Position numbers and translations under genes: made by a program | Shown here: one piece after another, positions 1 to 11,327 of the stretch | How positions within the stretch are numbered: the stretch's first letter is position 1 | Layout of the letters: each line of letters starts with the position of its first letter | The notes under the pieces: generated by a model | Database searches by the model: none | What the model saw: the letters and a program-made list of their open reading frames with translations, nothing else | What the model was told of the DNA's origin: nothing | Source of the DNA: Streptomyces sp. TLI_235 | GTDB taxonomy: Bacteria > Actinomycetota > Actinomycetes > Streptomycetales > Streptomycetaceae | Length of the DNA stretch: 64,000 bases | NCBI GenBank assembly: GCA_002300355.1 | Contig: NSGV01000001.1 | Span: 2,728,001-2,792,000, forward strand | Direction: 5' to 3'

Positions 1-485
1 GCCGCGGCCACCTCGTCGGTGTGGTCGGGCGCGGTCGACTGCCGGGAGTGGCCGGTGCGCAGCGCCCGGTGGAGCCGGCGGGCGATGTGCACCAGCAGCC
101 GGTCGCCGGCGGTGTGGCCGAGCGCGTCGTTGAGCGACCGGAAACGGTCGAGGTCGAGCAGCACGACGCCGACGCTGTAGGCCTCCTCGCCGTCGTGCCG
201 GGCGATGGCGTCCTGGGCGGCGAGGAGCAGGGCCTGACGGTTCGGCAGGTCGGTGAGCGGGTCGGTGAGCTGGTCGCGCGCCCGGTCCCGGGCTATCCGC
301 CAGGCGGCGACCAGCACCGCGAGCGGGACGGCGAACAGCGGCAGCAGCTCCGGTTCGTACCGGTAGACCAGCACGGCCAGCGGGATGAGCGGCGCGGCCC
401 CGGCCAGCAGCACGCCGAGCAGCAGGACCGCTCCTGCCACCCCCTGCGGCGGGCGTGTGGGCGCACCGCCGGTCGTACGATCCAT
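1..485 (-). CDS. Membrane-anchored GGDEF-domain protein (putative diguanylate cyclase), 3' truncated
   Basis: This is the N-terminal ~161 residues of a GGDEF protein that runs off the left edge. ATG at 485 follows a GGAGGA ribosome site. Two hydrophobic stretches (about residues 16-34 and 46-58) come first, then the start of a GGDEF fold: DxLTxLxNR-type motif (DPLTDLPNRQAL), the LLDLDRFRSLND substrate-binding segment and a GHTAGDRLL helix. The GGDEF signature itself would lie just beyond the edge, so catalytic competence, and whether an EAL domain follows, cannot be judged. Family role: synthesis or sensing of cyclic di-GMP at the membrane, which controls development in streptomycetes. It stands alone downstream of ligA on the same strand, with a hairpin between them. 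Confidence 0.85.
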   Translation of the reverse strand, partial: MDRTTGGAPTRPPQGVAGAVLLLGVLLAGAAPLIPLAVLVYRYEPELLPLFAVPLAVLVAAWRIARDRARDQLTDPLTDLPNRQALLLAAQDAIARHDGEEAYSVGVVLLDLDRFRSLNDALGHTAGDRLLVHIARRLHRALRTGHSRQSTAPDHTDEVAA

Positions 486-642
486 ATGCCCTGTCCTCCG
501 TCGGGCCCGCCCCGTCAGGCCGCCTTACGGTGAGGCACCGTGCGGTGCCGGTGGACGTCAGGTATCGGGGCGCCCCACGAGCGGCGGCCGAAGCCGCCGC
601 CACTCACCCCTGCTGACACTCTGTTGCGCCAAGGGTAAGCCG

Positions 643-665
643 GAGTCCGCCGACAGGGCGGACTT
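643..665 (-). terminator. Hairpin downstream of ligA
   Basis: GTCCGCC and GGCGGAC are perfect 7-nt arms around a 5-nt loop (645-663), extendable by an A-T and a G-T pair. It lies about 115 nt past the ligA stop and before the GGDEF gene, fitting a factor-independent terminator without a U tract, as is common in streptomycetes. The rest of 486-780 shows no gene; it presumably carries the GGDEF gene promoter and has a short GGCACC/GGTGCC dyad at 534-549. Confidence 0.5.
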
Positions 666-779
666 TCGGACAACCCTGGGCGCGCCACCGGCAGACCGAT
701 GCCGGACAGTGACACAATGCCCGATTTCCGACCGGTACACCCCGTGACGCGGTGTCAGGACGATAACAGGATCGGGCCG

Positions 780-3083
<2,304 letters not shown>

Positions 3084-4094
3084 TCACTCCGGGTTGTCCA
3101 CCAGGCTCTGTGCCGCCCTGACGCTGTGCGACAGCGCCCGGCGCGCGTACGCGGGGGACGCCCCCGCCAGCCCGCAGGTCGGTGTCACGACCACGCGCCG
3201 GGCCAGCAGCTCCGGGCCCAGGCCGAGCCGCTTCCACAGCGTCCTGACACCCTGGACACTACCGGCCGGGTCGGACACCGCCCGGTCGGTGGAGGGCACG
3301 ACACCGGCGAGGATCACCGTGCCCGCCTCGACGGCCTCGCCGAGGTCGTCGTCCTCACGCTCCGTCAGCAGCGAGAAGTCCAGCGACACTCCGGCAACGC
3401 CGGCCCGGCGCAGCAGCGGCAGCGGCACGCCGGGGGCGCAGCTGTGCACGACGACGGGGACGTCCAGGGCGCGGATCACCGAACGCAGCGCCTCCTCGGC
3501 GACCTGGCGGTCCACCGAGCGCAGCCGCTGGAAGCCGCTGGCGGTCTTCACCTCGCCGGCCAGCACGGCGGGCAGCGAGGGCTCGTCCAGTTGGAGCACC
3601 GGCTGTGCGCCGGGCATCCGGCGGCGGACGTCCGCGAGGTGGCGGCGCAGGCCCTCGGTGAGCGACTCGGCGATGTCCCGGCAGGCGCCGGGGTCGGCCA
3701 GTGCCTTCTCGCCGTGCCTGAGCTCGATCGAGGCGGCGAGGGTCCACGGGCCGACGGCCTGCAGCTTGAGCGGGCCCCGGTAGTCCTGGGTGAACTCCTC
3801 CAGGGCGTCCAGGTCCTCGCCGAGCCAGGAGTGGGCGCGCCGGGTGTCGCGGCCGGGGCGGTCGGCGAACCGCCAGCCGCTCGGCTCGACCTGCGCGAAC
3901 AACTCGGTCAGCAGGCCGGCCCCGCGGCCGATCATGTCGGCGCCGGGCCCGCGGGCCGGCAGCTCCGGCAGGTGGGGCAGCCGCTCCAGGGCGCCGACCG
4001 CCGTCCGGGCCGCCTCGCGGGCGTCGGTGCCGGGCATCGACCCGACACCCGCGGCGGCGCCGGACAGCTCGGGGAAGGGGAATTCAGTGCTCAC
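3084..4094 (-). CDS. MetE-like (cobalamin-independent methionine synthase C-terminal fold) protein
   Basis: At 336 residues this matches the single-domain MetE-C/URO-D-like proteins, not the ~750-residue full MetE. Zinc-binding features are present: VVVHSCA (His and Cys), and VVTPTCGLAG near the C-terminus with the final Cys ligand; LQLDEPSLP matches the QxDEP motif of the family. It could transfer a methyl group to homocysteine or another thiol, but single-domain members lack the folate-binding N-terminal half, so the methyl donor is not predictable. Start is GTG at 4094. It sits between an SDR gene and ligA in a tight same-strand run, a recurrent actinobacterial neighbourhood with no obvious functional link. 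Confidence 0.85.
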   Translation of the reverse strand: MSTEFPFPELSGAAAGVGSMPGTDAREAARTAVGALERLPHLPELPARGPGADMIGRGAGLLTELFAQVEPSGWRFADRPGRDTRRAHSWLGEDLDALEEFTQDYRGPLKLQAVGPWTLAASIELRHGEKALADPGACRDIAESLTEGLRRHLADVRRRMPGAQPVLQLDEPSLPAVLAGEVKTASGFQRLRSVDRQVAEEALRSVIRALDVPVVVHSCAPGVPLPLLRRAGVAGVSLDFSLLTEREDDDLGEAVEAGTVILAGVVPSTDRAVSDPAGSVQGVRTLWKRLGLGPELLARRVVVTPTCGLAGASPAYARRALSHSVRAAQSLVDNPE

Positions 4095-4131
4095 ACCGCC
4101 CGAGCCTAGTCAGCCCGGGCGACCCCTGCGG

Positions 4132-4821
4132 CTACCGGCCCGGGCGGACGGTGATCTCGGTGAGTTCGGCGTCCCGCGGGAGGTCGATCGCGGTGAGGAT
4201 CGCGGTGGCGACCGACTCGGGGGCGATCCACTGCGCGGGGTCGTACTCGCGGCCCTCCTGGCGGTGCACCTTCTCCTGCATCGCGGTGGCGGTGCGGCCC
4301 GGGTACACGGTGGTGACCCGGACGCCGTTGCCGTGCTCCTCGGCGCGCAGCGCGTCGGCGAGCGCCCGGACGGCGAACTTGCTGGCCGCGTAGGCGCTCC
4401 AGTCGGCGTCCGCGCGCAGCCCGGCGCCGGAGTTGACGAAGACCACGTGGCCGCGGGCGAGTCGCAGCGACGGCAGCAGCAGCCGGGTGATCTCGGCGGG
4501 CGCGACCGCGTTGACGTTCAGCTGCTCCTGCCAGGCCTTGACCGGGAGGTCGCCGACCCGACCGAGCTCGACCACGCCGGCGATGTGCAGCAGCGAGTCG
4601 AGTTCGACGGGCAGGCTCTGGTGGCCGAACGCCCAGGAGAGCTTCGCCGGGTCGGCGAGGTCGCCGACCAGGGTGGCGGCGCCGGGGTGGCGCCCGCGCA
4701 GCTCGGCGGCGCGCCGGGCGTCGCGGGCCAGCAGCAGGACGTCCTCGCCGCGGGCGAGCAGCTTCTCGGCGACGACGGCGCCGATGCCGGAGCCTGCGCC
4801 GGTGATCAGGTGGGTTCCCAT
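4132..4821 (-). CDS. SDR family NAD(P)-dependent oxidoreductase
   Basis: A 229-residue classical short-chain dehydrogenase. The N-terminus carries the Rossmann glycine motif TGAGSGIG (residues 7-14), a mid-region NVNAV segment, the catalytic serine in VFVNSGAG and the YxxxK pair in SAYAASKFAV, followed by the VYPGRT segment. The substrate cannot be inferred from sequence. It starts 10 nt after the stop of the LOG-like gene and ends 37 nt before the MetE-like gene, so the genes are probably co-transcribed. Confidence 0.9.
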   Translation of the reverse strand: MGTHLITGAGSGIGAVVAEKLLARGEDVLLLARDARRAAELRGRHPGAATLVGDLADPAKLSWAFGHQSLPVELDSLLHIAGVVELGRVGDLPVKAWQEQLNVNAVAPAEITRLLLPSLRLARGHVVFVNSGAGLRADADWSAYAASKFAVRALADALRAEEHGNGVRVTTVYPGRTATAMQEKVHRQEGREYDPAQWIAPESVATAILTAIDLPRDAELTEITVRPGR

Positions 4822-4831
4822 GGGGGCGGTC

Positions 4832-5365
4832 CTATCGGCCGAGGCGGTCGAGGGCGGCGAAGGCCTCGGCCGGGGTGGTGGCGAACACGACGAGCTCGTC
4901 CAGCGGACGCGGCAGGAAGCCCTCGGTCTCCATCCGCTCCAGCTGGGTGCGCAGGCCCGCGTAGAAGCCCTCGGTGTCGAGGAACACCACCGGCTTGTCG
5001 TGCAGCGCGTGCTTCTTGAGCTCCAGCACCTCGGTGACCTCGTCCAGGGTGCCGAGCCCGCCGACCAGGACGACCACGGCGTCCGCCCGCTCCAGCAGCT
5101 GGGCCTTGCGGACGGCCAGGTCGGGTGCGGTGACGAGCTCGTCCGCGCCCTCGTAGGCCTTGTGCGCGAGCAGTTCGACGGAGATGCCGACGAGCCGGCC
5201 GCCGGACTCCTTCACGCCGTCGGCCAGCAGGCCCATCAGGCCGGCGTGCGAACCGCCCCAGACCAGGGTGTGGCCGCGCTCGCCGAGCAGCCGGGCGAAC
5301 TCGGCGGCGGGTGCGGTGTAGCGCTCGTCGAGCGAGTACGCGGAGCAGAAGACGGTGATGTTCAT
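4832..5365 (-). CDS. LOG/TIGR00730-family protein (putative cytokinin riboside 5'-monophosphate phosphoribohydrolase)
   Basis: A 177-residue Rossmann-fold protein of the LOG type. The GGLGTLDE stretch (residues 102-109) matches the PGGxGTxxE signature, except that the residue before the glycines is valine instead of proline. LAVRKAQLL supplies the conserved arginine/lysine. Characterised relatives hydrolyse nucleotide 5'-monophosphates at the N-glycosidic bond, releasing a free base such as a cytokinin; bacterial members often act on AMP or have unknown substrates. It is the first gene of the same-strand run reaching ligA, 75 nt downstream of mnmA. Confidence 0.85.
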   Translation of the reverse strand: MNITVFCSAYSLDERYTAPAAEFARLLGERGHTLVWGGSHAGLMGLLADGVKESGGRLVGISVELLAHKAYEGADELVTAPDLAVRKAQLLERADAVVVLVGGLGTLDEVTEVLELKKHALHDKPVVFLDTEGFYAGLRTQLERMETEGFLPRPLDELVVFATTPAEAFAALDRLGR

Positions 5366-5440
5366 AGGGCCCCAGGTCTACCACGGGCGGACGATCGGCT
5401 TCACCGTGATTCCGGCCGCCGGGCCGCGCCCGGGCGGCGC

Positions 5441-6568
5441 TCAGACGGTGACGGGGCGGCGCTCGGTGGTGGCGATGGTCGCCGAGCCGACCACCCGGGT
5501 GCCGTCGTAGAGCACCACGGCCTGGCCGGGGGCGATGCCGCGGGCCGGGGCGTCCAGTCGGACGCGCAGCACCTCGCCGTCGAGCTCGGCGGTGACGGGC
5601 ACCTCCTCGCCGTGGGCGCGCAGCTGCGCGGTGTACCGGCCCTCCCCCGCTGCGGGCTCGCCGCACCAGCGCGGCTTGACGGCGGTCAGCGCCAGCACGT
5701 CCAGGCCCTCGGCCGGGCCGACCGTGACGGTGTTGGTCACCGGCGAGATGTCCAGCACGTACCGCGGCTTGCCGTCCGCGGCGGGGCGGCCGATCCGCAG
5801 GCCCTTGCGCTGGCCGATGGTGAAGCCGTACGCGCCCTCGTGCTCGCCCAGCTTGGTGCCGTCGGTGTCCACGATGTCGCCGGTGGCGGTGCCGAGGTGC
5901 TTGGCCAGGAAGCCCTGGGTGTCGCCGTCGGCGATGAAGCAGATGTCGTGGCTGTCCGGCTTCTTCGCCACGGCCAGCCCGCGGCGCTCGGCCTCCAGCC
6001 GGATCTCGTCCTTGGTGGTGTCGCCGAGCGGGAACAGCGAGTGTGCCAGCTGGTCGGCGTCCAGCACCCCGAGGACGTACGACTGGTCCTTCGCGGCGTC
6101 CACCGCGCGGTGCAGCTCGCGGCCGCCCTGGGGGAGGTCGACGATCCGGGCGTAGTGGCCGGTGCAGACCGCGTCGAAGCCGAGGGCGACCGCCTTGTCC
6201 AGCAGTGCGGCGAACTTGATCTTCTCGTTGCAGCGCAGGCAGGGGTTGGGGGTGCGGCCCGCCGCGTACTCGGCGACGAAGTCGTCGATGACGTCCTCGC
6301 GGAAGCGCTCGGCGAGGTCCCAGACGTAGAACGGGATGCCGATGACGTCCGCGGCACGGCGGGCGTCGCGGGAGTCCTCGATGGTGCAGCAGCCGCGGGC
6401 GCCGGTCCGGAACGACTGCGGGTTCGACGACAGCGCCAGGTGCACGCCGGTCACGTCGTGGCCGGCCTCGGCCGCACGGGCCGCGGCGACGGCGGAGTCC
6501 ACACCGCCGGACATGGCGGCGAGCACACGGAGGCGGGGGGCGTTCGGGACACCGGCGAAGTCACTCAT
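5441..6568 (-). CDS. mnmA: tRNA-specific 2-thiouridylase MnmA
   Basis: MnmA makes 2-thiouridine at wobble position 34 of Lys, Glu and Gln tRNAs using ATP and sulfur relayed from a cysteine desulfurase. Counting from ATG 6568 (375 residues, the usual size): PP-loop SGGVDS at 20-25, the first catalytic cysteine in TPNPCLRCN (C110), CTGHYA, and the second in SHDICF (C210). The C-terminal OB-like domains follow (IGQRKGL segment). An in-frame start eight codons upstream at 6592 exists, but 6568 has a GGGG ribosome site. The cysteine desulfurase gene lies immediately upstream, consistent with supplying sulfur to this enzyme; a hairpin sits in the 102-nt gap. Confidence 0.96.
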   Translation of the reverse strand: MSDFAGVPNAPRLRVLAAMSGGVDSAVAAARAAEAGHDVTGVHLALSSNPQSFRTGARGCCTIEDSRDARRAADVIGIPFYVWDLAERFREDVIDDFVAEYAAGRTPNPCLRCNEKIKFAALLDKAVALGFDAVCTGHYARIVDLPQGGRELHRAVDAAKDQSYVLGVLDADQLAHSLFPLGDTTKDEIRLEAERRGLAVAKKPDSHDICFIADGDTQGFLAKHLGTATGDIVDTDGTKLGEHEGAYGFTIGQRKGLRIGRPAADGKPRYVLDISPVTNTVTVGPAEGLDVLALTAVKPRWCGEPAAGEGRYTAQLRAHGEEVPVTAELDGEVLRVRLDAPARGIAPGQAVVLYDGTRVVGSATIATTERRPVTV

Positions 6569-6621
6569 GATGCCCCAAGCGTACGGGGTCACCCGGGCGC
6601 AACTCGGAGGTGCAGCACATC

Positions 6622-6659
6622 GGGGGCGCGTGGGGGCACCTCCCTGACGTGCCTCCCCC
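6622..6659. repeat. GC-rich hairpin/repeat element in the cysteine desulfurase-mnmA gap
   Basis: The element GGGGCGCGTGGGG(G/A)CACCTCCC occurs here at 6623-6644 and again at 41313-41334 with a single difference (21 of 22 identical). Here it is followed by GTGCCTCCCCC, so GGGGGCAC can pair back with one bulge (6632-6659). Both copies lie just after a gene, which fits a small dispersed terminator-like or palindromic repeat. Confidence 0.5.
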
Positions 6660-6670
6660 GGAGGGAACGC

Positions 6671-7852
6671 TCAGCGACGCGCCGTGGCCAGCCCCGCGTT
6701 GCGGGCGCGCTCCACCGCCGGGGTGATGGCCTCGGTGAGGGCGGCGACGTCCTCGCGGGTGGAGGTGTGTCCGAGCGAGAAGCGCAGGCTGGCGCGGGCG
6801 AGGAGCGGGTCGGCGCCCATGGCGAGCAGGACGTGGCTGGGCTGCGGGACGCCGGCCGAACAGGCGGAGCCGGTCGAACATTCGACGCCCCGGGCGTCGA
6901 GCAGCATGAGCAGGGCGTCGCCCTCGCAGCCCGGGAAGGAGAAGTGGGCGTTGGCGGGGAGTCGTCCGGCCGGGTCGGGGTCGCCGTTGAGGACGGCGTC
7001 GGGCACGGCCGCGGTGACGGCGGCGAGGAGTTCGTCGCGGAGGGCGCCGACGCCGGTGGCGAACTCGGTGCGCCGTTCGACGGCGAGGGCGGCCGCGGCG
7101 GCGAAGCCGGCCGCGGCGGGCACGTCGAGGGTGCCGGAGCGGACGTCGCGTTCCTGGCCGCCGCCGTGCAGCAGCGGGACGGGGGCTGCGTTGCGGGCGA
7201 GCAGCAGGGCGCCGACGCCGTAGGGGCCACCGATCTTGTGTCCGGTGACGGTGAGCGCGGTGAGCCCGGAGTCGGCGAAGGAGACCGGGACCTGGCCGAG
7301 CGCCTGGACCGCGTCGGCGTGCATGGGGATGTCGAACTCGCGCGCGATCGCGGCGAGTTCGAGGACGGGCTGGAGGGTGCCGACCTCGTTGTTGGCCCAC
7401 ATGACGGTGATCAGGGCGACGTCGGCGGGGTTGCGCCCGATCGCCTCGCGCAGCGCGTCCGGGTGGACCCGCCCGTGGTGGTCGACGGGCAGGTAGTCGA
7501 CCTCGGCGCCCTCGTGCTCGGAGAGCCAGTGGACGGCGTCGAGGACGGCGTGGTGCTCGACGGGGCTGCACAGGATGCGGCGGCGGGCCGGGTCGGCGTC
7601 GCGGCGGGCCCAGTAGAGGCCCTTGACGGCGAGGTTGTCCGACTCGGTGCCGCCGCCGGTGAGGACGATCTCGCTGGGGCGGGCGCCGAGGGACTCGGCG
7701 AGGGACTCGCGGGACTCCTCGACCACCCGGCGGGCGCGGCGGCCGGCCGCGTGCAGCGAGGAGGCGTTGCCCGTGACGCCGAGGTGGGCGGTCATGGCGG
7801 CGACCGCCTCGGGCAGCATCGGCGTGGTGGCCGCGTGGTCGAGGTATGGCAT
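6671..7852 (-). CDS. Cysteine desulfurase (NifS/IscS-like)
   Basis: A PLP enzyme that removes sulfur from cysteine, forming alanine and an enzyme persulfide. From ATG 7852 (393 residues): [10 protein letters not shown] at the N-terminus, SPVEHHAV with the cofactor-stacking His, the PLP lysine in TGHKIGG (K206), and the sulfur-carrying cysteine in STGSACSAG (C331). The flexible active-site loop suits delivery to partners such as MnmA, whose gene follows. 7852 is preferred over 7879 because it has GGGAG at good spacing and begins exactly where relatives begin. Confidence 0.95.
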   Translation of the reverse strand: MPYLDHAATTPMLPEAVAAMTAHLGVTGNASSLHAAGRRARRVVEESRESLAESLGARPSEIVLTGGGTESDNLAVKGLYWARRDADPARRRILCSPVEHHAVLDAVHWLSEHEGAEVDYLPVDHHGRVHPDALREAIGRNPADVALITVMWANNEVGTLQPVLELAAIAREFDIPMHADAVQALGQVPVSFADSGLTALTVTGHKIGGPYGVGALLLARNAAPVPLLHGGGQERDVRSGTLDVPAAAGFAAAAALAVERRTEFATGVGALRDELLAAVTAAVPDAVLNGDPDPAGRLPANAHFSFPGCEGDALLMLLDARGVECSTGSACSAGVPQPSHVLLAMGADPLLARASLRFSLGHTSTREDVAALTEAITPAVERARNAGLATARR

Positions 7853-7986
7853 GGCGGCTCCCAGTGTAGGGGCCGTCACCGGGTGCGCCGGGCGGGAGGT
7901 CGGTCGGGGTCACGATTTGGCCATTGCAGGGTGTGCAACGCGCCGTTAGCCTCCTGGCTCACTGCCGCGTGTTGAGGGGTGGACGG

Positions 7987-8796
7987 ATGTCGCAGACGGT
8001 GGACCGGGCGCTGACGATCCTCGCCTCGCTCGGCGAGGGCCCTGCCTCGTTGGAGCAGGCGGCGGCCCGGATCGGCGTGCACAAGTCGACGGCGCTGCGG
8101 CTGCTGCGGACCCTCCAGGAGCACGGCTTCGTGCACCGCCAGCCGGACCACCGCTACCGCCTGGGCGGACGGCTGTTCGGGCTGGCGCAGCAGGCGCTGG
8201 AGTGCATCGACATCCGGCAGGTCGCCGCGCCGTACCTGGCCTCGCTGTGCGAGCGGTACGGGCACACGGTGCAGCTGGCGGTGCTGGAGGACGGTTCGGT
8301 GCTGTACCTGGACCGGGTGGAGGGCCGGTACCCGGCCCCGCCGAGCGGGGCGCCGGAGGCGGCCGGCCGGATCGGCACCCGGGTTCCGGCGGCGGCCGGC
8401 CCGGCCGGGAAGGTGCTGCTGGCCGATCTGCCGGAGGAGCAGCTGACGGCCTTTCTGGAGGACCTGGACGGCGGGCCGGGCGCGGCGCCGGCCGAGGGGC
8501 TGCGGGCGGAGCTGGCGGCGGTGCGGCGGCGGGGCTGGGCGGCGGGCCAGGGCGGGTACCGGGAGTCGGTGGACTGCCTGGCCGCGCCGATCGTGGGCGC
8601 CGAGGGCCGGTCGATCGCGGTGTGCACGATCTCCGCGCCGGCCCGGCTCGCGCCGGAGGCGGATCTGAGCAAGCTGCTGCCGGAGCTGCTGTGCACGGCG
8701 GAGGCGATCTCGCTGGCGTACGGCGGTTCGCCTACTCCTCGCTGGTGCGAGAATCGTTGCGGTGCCAGGCACGTGGAGCGCGCCAGCCGTACTTGA
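7987..8796 (+). CDS. IclR-family transcriptional regulator
   Basis: A 269-residue regulator with an N-terminal winged helix-turn-helix (about residues 1-60; ARIGVHKSTALRLLRTLQE is the recognition region) and a C-terminal IclR effector domain (YLASLCERYGHTVQLAVL onward; IGTRVPAAAGPAGKVLLA). ATG 7987 follows GAGGGG. Effector unknown. It is divergent from the cysteine desulfurase gene, from which it could share a promoter region of about 130 nt. Its 3' end overlaps the opposite-strand TRIC gene by 65 nt. The last ~20 residues (after SLAYGG) look unlike the conserved family and are dictated by that overlap. Confidence 0.92.
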   Translation: MSQTVDRALTILASLGEGPASLEQAAARIGVHKSTALRLLRTLQEHGFVHRQPDHRYRLGGRLFGLAQQALECIDIRQVAAPYLASLCERYGHTVQLAVLEDGSVLYLDRVEGRYPAPPSGAPEAAGRIGTRVPAAAGPAGKVLLADLPEEQLTAFLEDLDGGPGAAPAEGLRAELAAVRRRGWAAGQGGYRESVDCLAAPIVGAEGRSIAVCTISAPARLAPEADLSKLLPELLCTAEAISLAYGGSPTPRWCENRCGARHVERASRT

Positions 8797-9391
8797 GCGC
8801 GAGCATCCGGATGGCGAAGGCGCTGAGTGCGGCGGCGGTGGCGTTGAGCGGGGAGAGCCGGTCGCCGGCGATGAGCAGGGCGACGACGGTGGCGCCGACC
8901 AGGGCGGGCACGGCGTAGATCTCGCGGTCCCAGCGCAGCAGGGAGGGCGGTTCGAGGGCGAGCAGGTCGCGGATGACGCCGCCGCCGGCGGCGGTGAGCA
9001 TGCCGAGGGCGACGGAGGCGACGAAGCCGAGGCCGTAGTCGTGGGCCTTGATGGTGCCGGTGACGCAGAACAGTCCGAGGCCGGCGGCGTCCAGGGTCTG
9101 CACGGCGGTGTTGATCCGCTCGACCTGCGGGTGCAGGAAGAAGACGACGAGCCCGGCGGCGAGCGGGGTGGAGAAGTAGCCGAGGTTGCTGAAGGCCGCC
9201 ACCGGGGTGGCCCCGATGACCAGGTCGCGCATGATGCCGCCGCCGAGGGCGGTCGCCTCGGCGAGGACGCAGATGCCGAAGATGTCCATGTTCTTGCGGA
9301 CGGCCAGCAGGCCGCCGGACAGGGCGAAGACGAAGATGCCGACCAGGTCCAGGGCCTGCTGCAGCGCCGAGGGGAAGATTTGCGAACTCAC
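8732..9391 (-). CDS. Trimeric intracellular cation (TRIC/UPF0126) channel family membrane protein
   Basis: A 219-residue membrane protein with two homologous halves, each carrying the family glycine motif: GGGIMRDLV and GGGVIRDLL. About seven hydrophobic segments are visible from residue 12 to about 190. Prokaryotic TRIC proteins form trimeric cation (K+) channels; the physiological role is uncertain. Start is GTG 9391 behind GGGAGGAT. The gene is convergent with and overlaps the IclR gene at 8732-8796. Confidence 0.88.
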   Translation of the reverse strand: MSSQIFPSALQQALDLVGIFVFALSGGLLAVRKNMDIFGICVLAEATALGGGIMRDLVIGATPVAAFSNLGYFSTPLAAGLVVFFLHPQVERINTAVQTLDAAGLGLFCVTGTIKAHDYGLGFVASVALGMLTAAGGGVIRDLLALEPPSLLRWDREIYAVPALVGATVVALLIAGDRLSPLNATAAALSAFAIRMLALKYGWRAPRAWHRNDSRTSEE

Positions 9392-9568
9392 CGCCCCATC
9401 CTCCCTGGTCGGATTGTCCGATCTTGCACCACCCTGGGGGGCGCACGCCCGGTCGGCGGATCACCGGGCGTCGGGGCGCACGCGTGCCGTCCGGCGCGGG
9501 AACGCCGACGGCGGGGTGCACCTCCGGCCGCTCGGCGCGGATCGCGACACCCCGCCGTCGGGCGGTGA

Positions 9569-9587
9569 CGGCCCGTCGGACGGGCCG
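9569..9587 (-). terminator. Hairpin after the ferritin-like gene
   Basis: CGGCCCGTC and GACGGGCCG flank a single G, giving a tight inverted repeat 6 nt past the stop codon of the ferritin-like gene on the minus strand. No U tract. Confidence 0.55.
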
Positions 9588-9592
9588 GCGCG

Positions 9593-10372
9593 TCAGGCGA
9601 AGGACTCCTGCGGGGCCGGCCCGCCGAGGGCGTTGAGCCGCTCCGGCATCGCCAGCGTGGTCATCCGCCGCCAGCCGACGGCCCGCTCGTAGAGGTAGAC
9701 GGCGTGGATCCCGGCCGCGAGCGCCGCGGACTTGGCGCGCGGCCAGCGCAGGATCGCGCCCATGTGCGCCATCACGGCGAGGCTGACGTCGCGATAGGTG
9801 CGGATCTCGGCGCGGGCGCTCTCCTGCAGGGTGTCCAGGATCGCCCGGCCGTGGCCCTGGGCGGCGAGGCGGAGCAGCTCCTCGTGGCAGAAGGCGAGGT
9901 GGTTGTCCTCGTCGCTGGAGATCATCCGGACCGCGCGGCCGACCACCGGGTGGTCGCCGAACACCTTCTTCAGCAGCTGCATCTGCTCGGCGGCGCGCTG
10001 CTCGGTGACCCGGCTGTGCGCGAGGTAGGTGATGACGTCCTGCTCGGTGAGCGGCTCGTCGCGGCGCAGCCGGGTGTGGGCGAGGCCGATGCCCTGGCGC
10101 TCCAGCATCATCGTGTAGTCGGTGTCGTCGGGGACGTCGACCGGCGTCAGTCCGCGCTTGTGCAGCAGGGCGTTGAAGATCCGCCCGTGCTTGTCCTCGT
10201 CCGCGCCGTGCCGGGCGATCTTCGGGGCGAGGACCTGGTCGGTGACCAGCGAGGAGATCCGCCCGTTCTCCCAGCCGCCCTGGTCCTCGCCCTTGGCGGC
10301 GATGCTGCAGAACAGCCGGAACGAGTCGTCGTTGTCGTGGATCTCCTGGAACAGGCTGCGTGCGGAGAGCAT
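9593..10372 (-). CDS. Ferritin-like (di-iron helical bundle) domain protein
   Basis: The 259-residue protein from ATG 10372 (behind GGGGGAGGTG) is helical and rich in acidic/His pairs typical of ferritin-like di-iron proteins: DEDKH and DEDNH (ExxH-like), EQRAAEQM and FCHEEL. An open frame continues 36 codons upstream but lacks the family look and a ribosome site. Members in actinobacteria are mostly uncharacterised, so oxidase versus storage cannot be decided. Single gene; a hairpin follows it, and about 200 nt without a gene separate it from the TRIC gene. Confidence 0.8.
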   Translation of the reverse strand: MLSARSLFQEIHDNDDSFRLFCSIAAKGEDQGGWENGRISSLVTDQVLAPKIARHGADEDKHGRIFNALLHKRGLTPVDVPDDTDYTMMLERQGIGLAHTRLRRDEPLTEQDVITYLAHSRVTEQRAAEQMQLLKKVFGDHPVVGRAVRMISSDEDNHLAFCHEELLRLAAQGHGRAILDTLQESARAEIRTYRDVSLAVMAHMGAILRWPRAKSAALAAGIHAVYLYERAVGWRRMTTLAMPERLNALGGPAPQESFA

Positions 10373-10517
10373 CAGGCCCACCTCCCCCGGGCGCCCGGGC
10401 AGGCGCCGTTGTCGATCGGATCCGAACACCGTCAGTGAACGCAGCCTCCGCGGCACCCGCAACAGCAGGCCGGGCGGCACTGGTCCGGACGAAGGACCCG
10501 GCGCCGCCCGGAGCCGG

Positions 10518-11327
10518 TCAGCCGCGGGTGCCGGTGGCGACGAGGGCGGCGACGGGCAGGCCGTCGGCGGTGTACGGAGCGGCCAGGCGCAGGTACTCGG
10601 CGCGGATCCGCGCCACCTCCTCGGCCGGGCGGCCCTCGATCAGGGCGGCGGTGAGCACGGTGCCGCCGAGGACGTGCCGCCACCAGGCGGCCGGGTCCAC
10701 CCGGTGCCGCCAGCGGGCCCGCTCGACGCGCACGCCGGTGAAGCCGGCCGCGCCGAGCAGCGCGCCGAGGCCCTCCGGGGAGGCGTACCGGGTGAAGGGG
10801 GCGCCGGGCAGCCCGGTCGGGGCCGGGCCGCCGACCGCGCGGACGGCGTCGAAGACCAGGCCCTGCGCCCGGTTGGCGGCGAGCGCGTCCCAGCAGGAGA
10901 GGGCGAGCCGGCCGCCGGGGGCGAGCACCCGGTGGAGGTCGGCCGCGGCGGCCGGCGGGTCGGGCACGTGGTTGATCACGAAGGCGCCGACCACGGCGTC
11001 GAACCGGCCGTCCGGGTACGGGAGTCCGGGCAGCGCGGCCTGTTCGACCCGGGCGCCGGGCAGCGCCGCGGAGGCGGCCCGGACCATCTCCGGGACGGCG
11101 TCGGTGGCGGTCACCTCGGCGCCGCGCTCCAGCGCCAGGGCGGCGAGCCGGCCGGTGCCGCAGCCGACCTCCAGCAGCCGGGTGCCCGGGGCGGCGCCGA
11201 CCGCGTCGAGCAGGGCGGGGTGCACCCCCGCGGTCATCGCGCCGAAGCCCTCGCCGTAGGTGGTGCTGCGGGCGGCCCAGCCGCGCCGTTCGAAGGCGGC
11301 GAAGTCCGCCGCGTCGCCGCCGCTCAC
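10518..11327 (-). CDS. Class I SAM-dependent methyltransferase
   Basis: A 269-residue protein with a canonical SAM-binding motif I (LLEVGCGTGRLA), an acidic residue at the end of strand 2 (TATDAVPEMV), FDAVVGAFVINHVPDP and the LAPGGRLALS post-motif: a UbiE/Methyltransf_11-type fold. The substrate is unknown. Start is GTG 11327, whose last two bases are shared with the TGA of the upstream VOC gene (GTGA, 4-nt overlap), implying translational coupling. Confidence 0.88.
   Translation of the reverse strand: MSGGDAADFAAFERRGWAARSTTYGEGFGAMTAGVHPALLDAVGAAPGTRLLEVGCGTGRLAALALERGAEVTATDAVPEMVRAASAALPGARVEQAALPGLPYPDGRFDAVVGAFVINHVPDPPAAAADLHRVLAPGGRLALSCWDALAANRAQGLVFDAVRAVGGPAPTGLPGAPFTRYASPEGLGALLGAAGFTGVRVERARWRHRVDPAAWWRHVLGGTVLTAALIEGRPAEEVARIRAEYLRLAAPYTADGLPVAALVATGTRG

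Noticed and set aside
534..549. GGCACC-GTGC-GGTGCC as an operator for the GGDEF gene
   Set aside because: Only 6-nt arms in very GC-rich DNA; expected by chance.
4433..7975. Plus-strand open frame of 1180 codons
   Set aside because: Antisense to mnmA, the cysteine desulfurase and the LOG gene, which have clear families. Its composition is that of a high-GC shadow frame.
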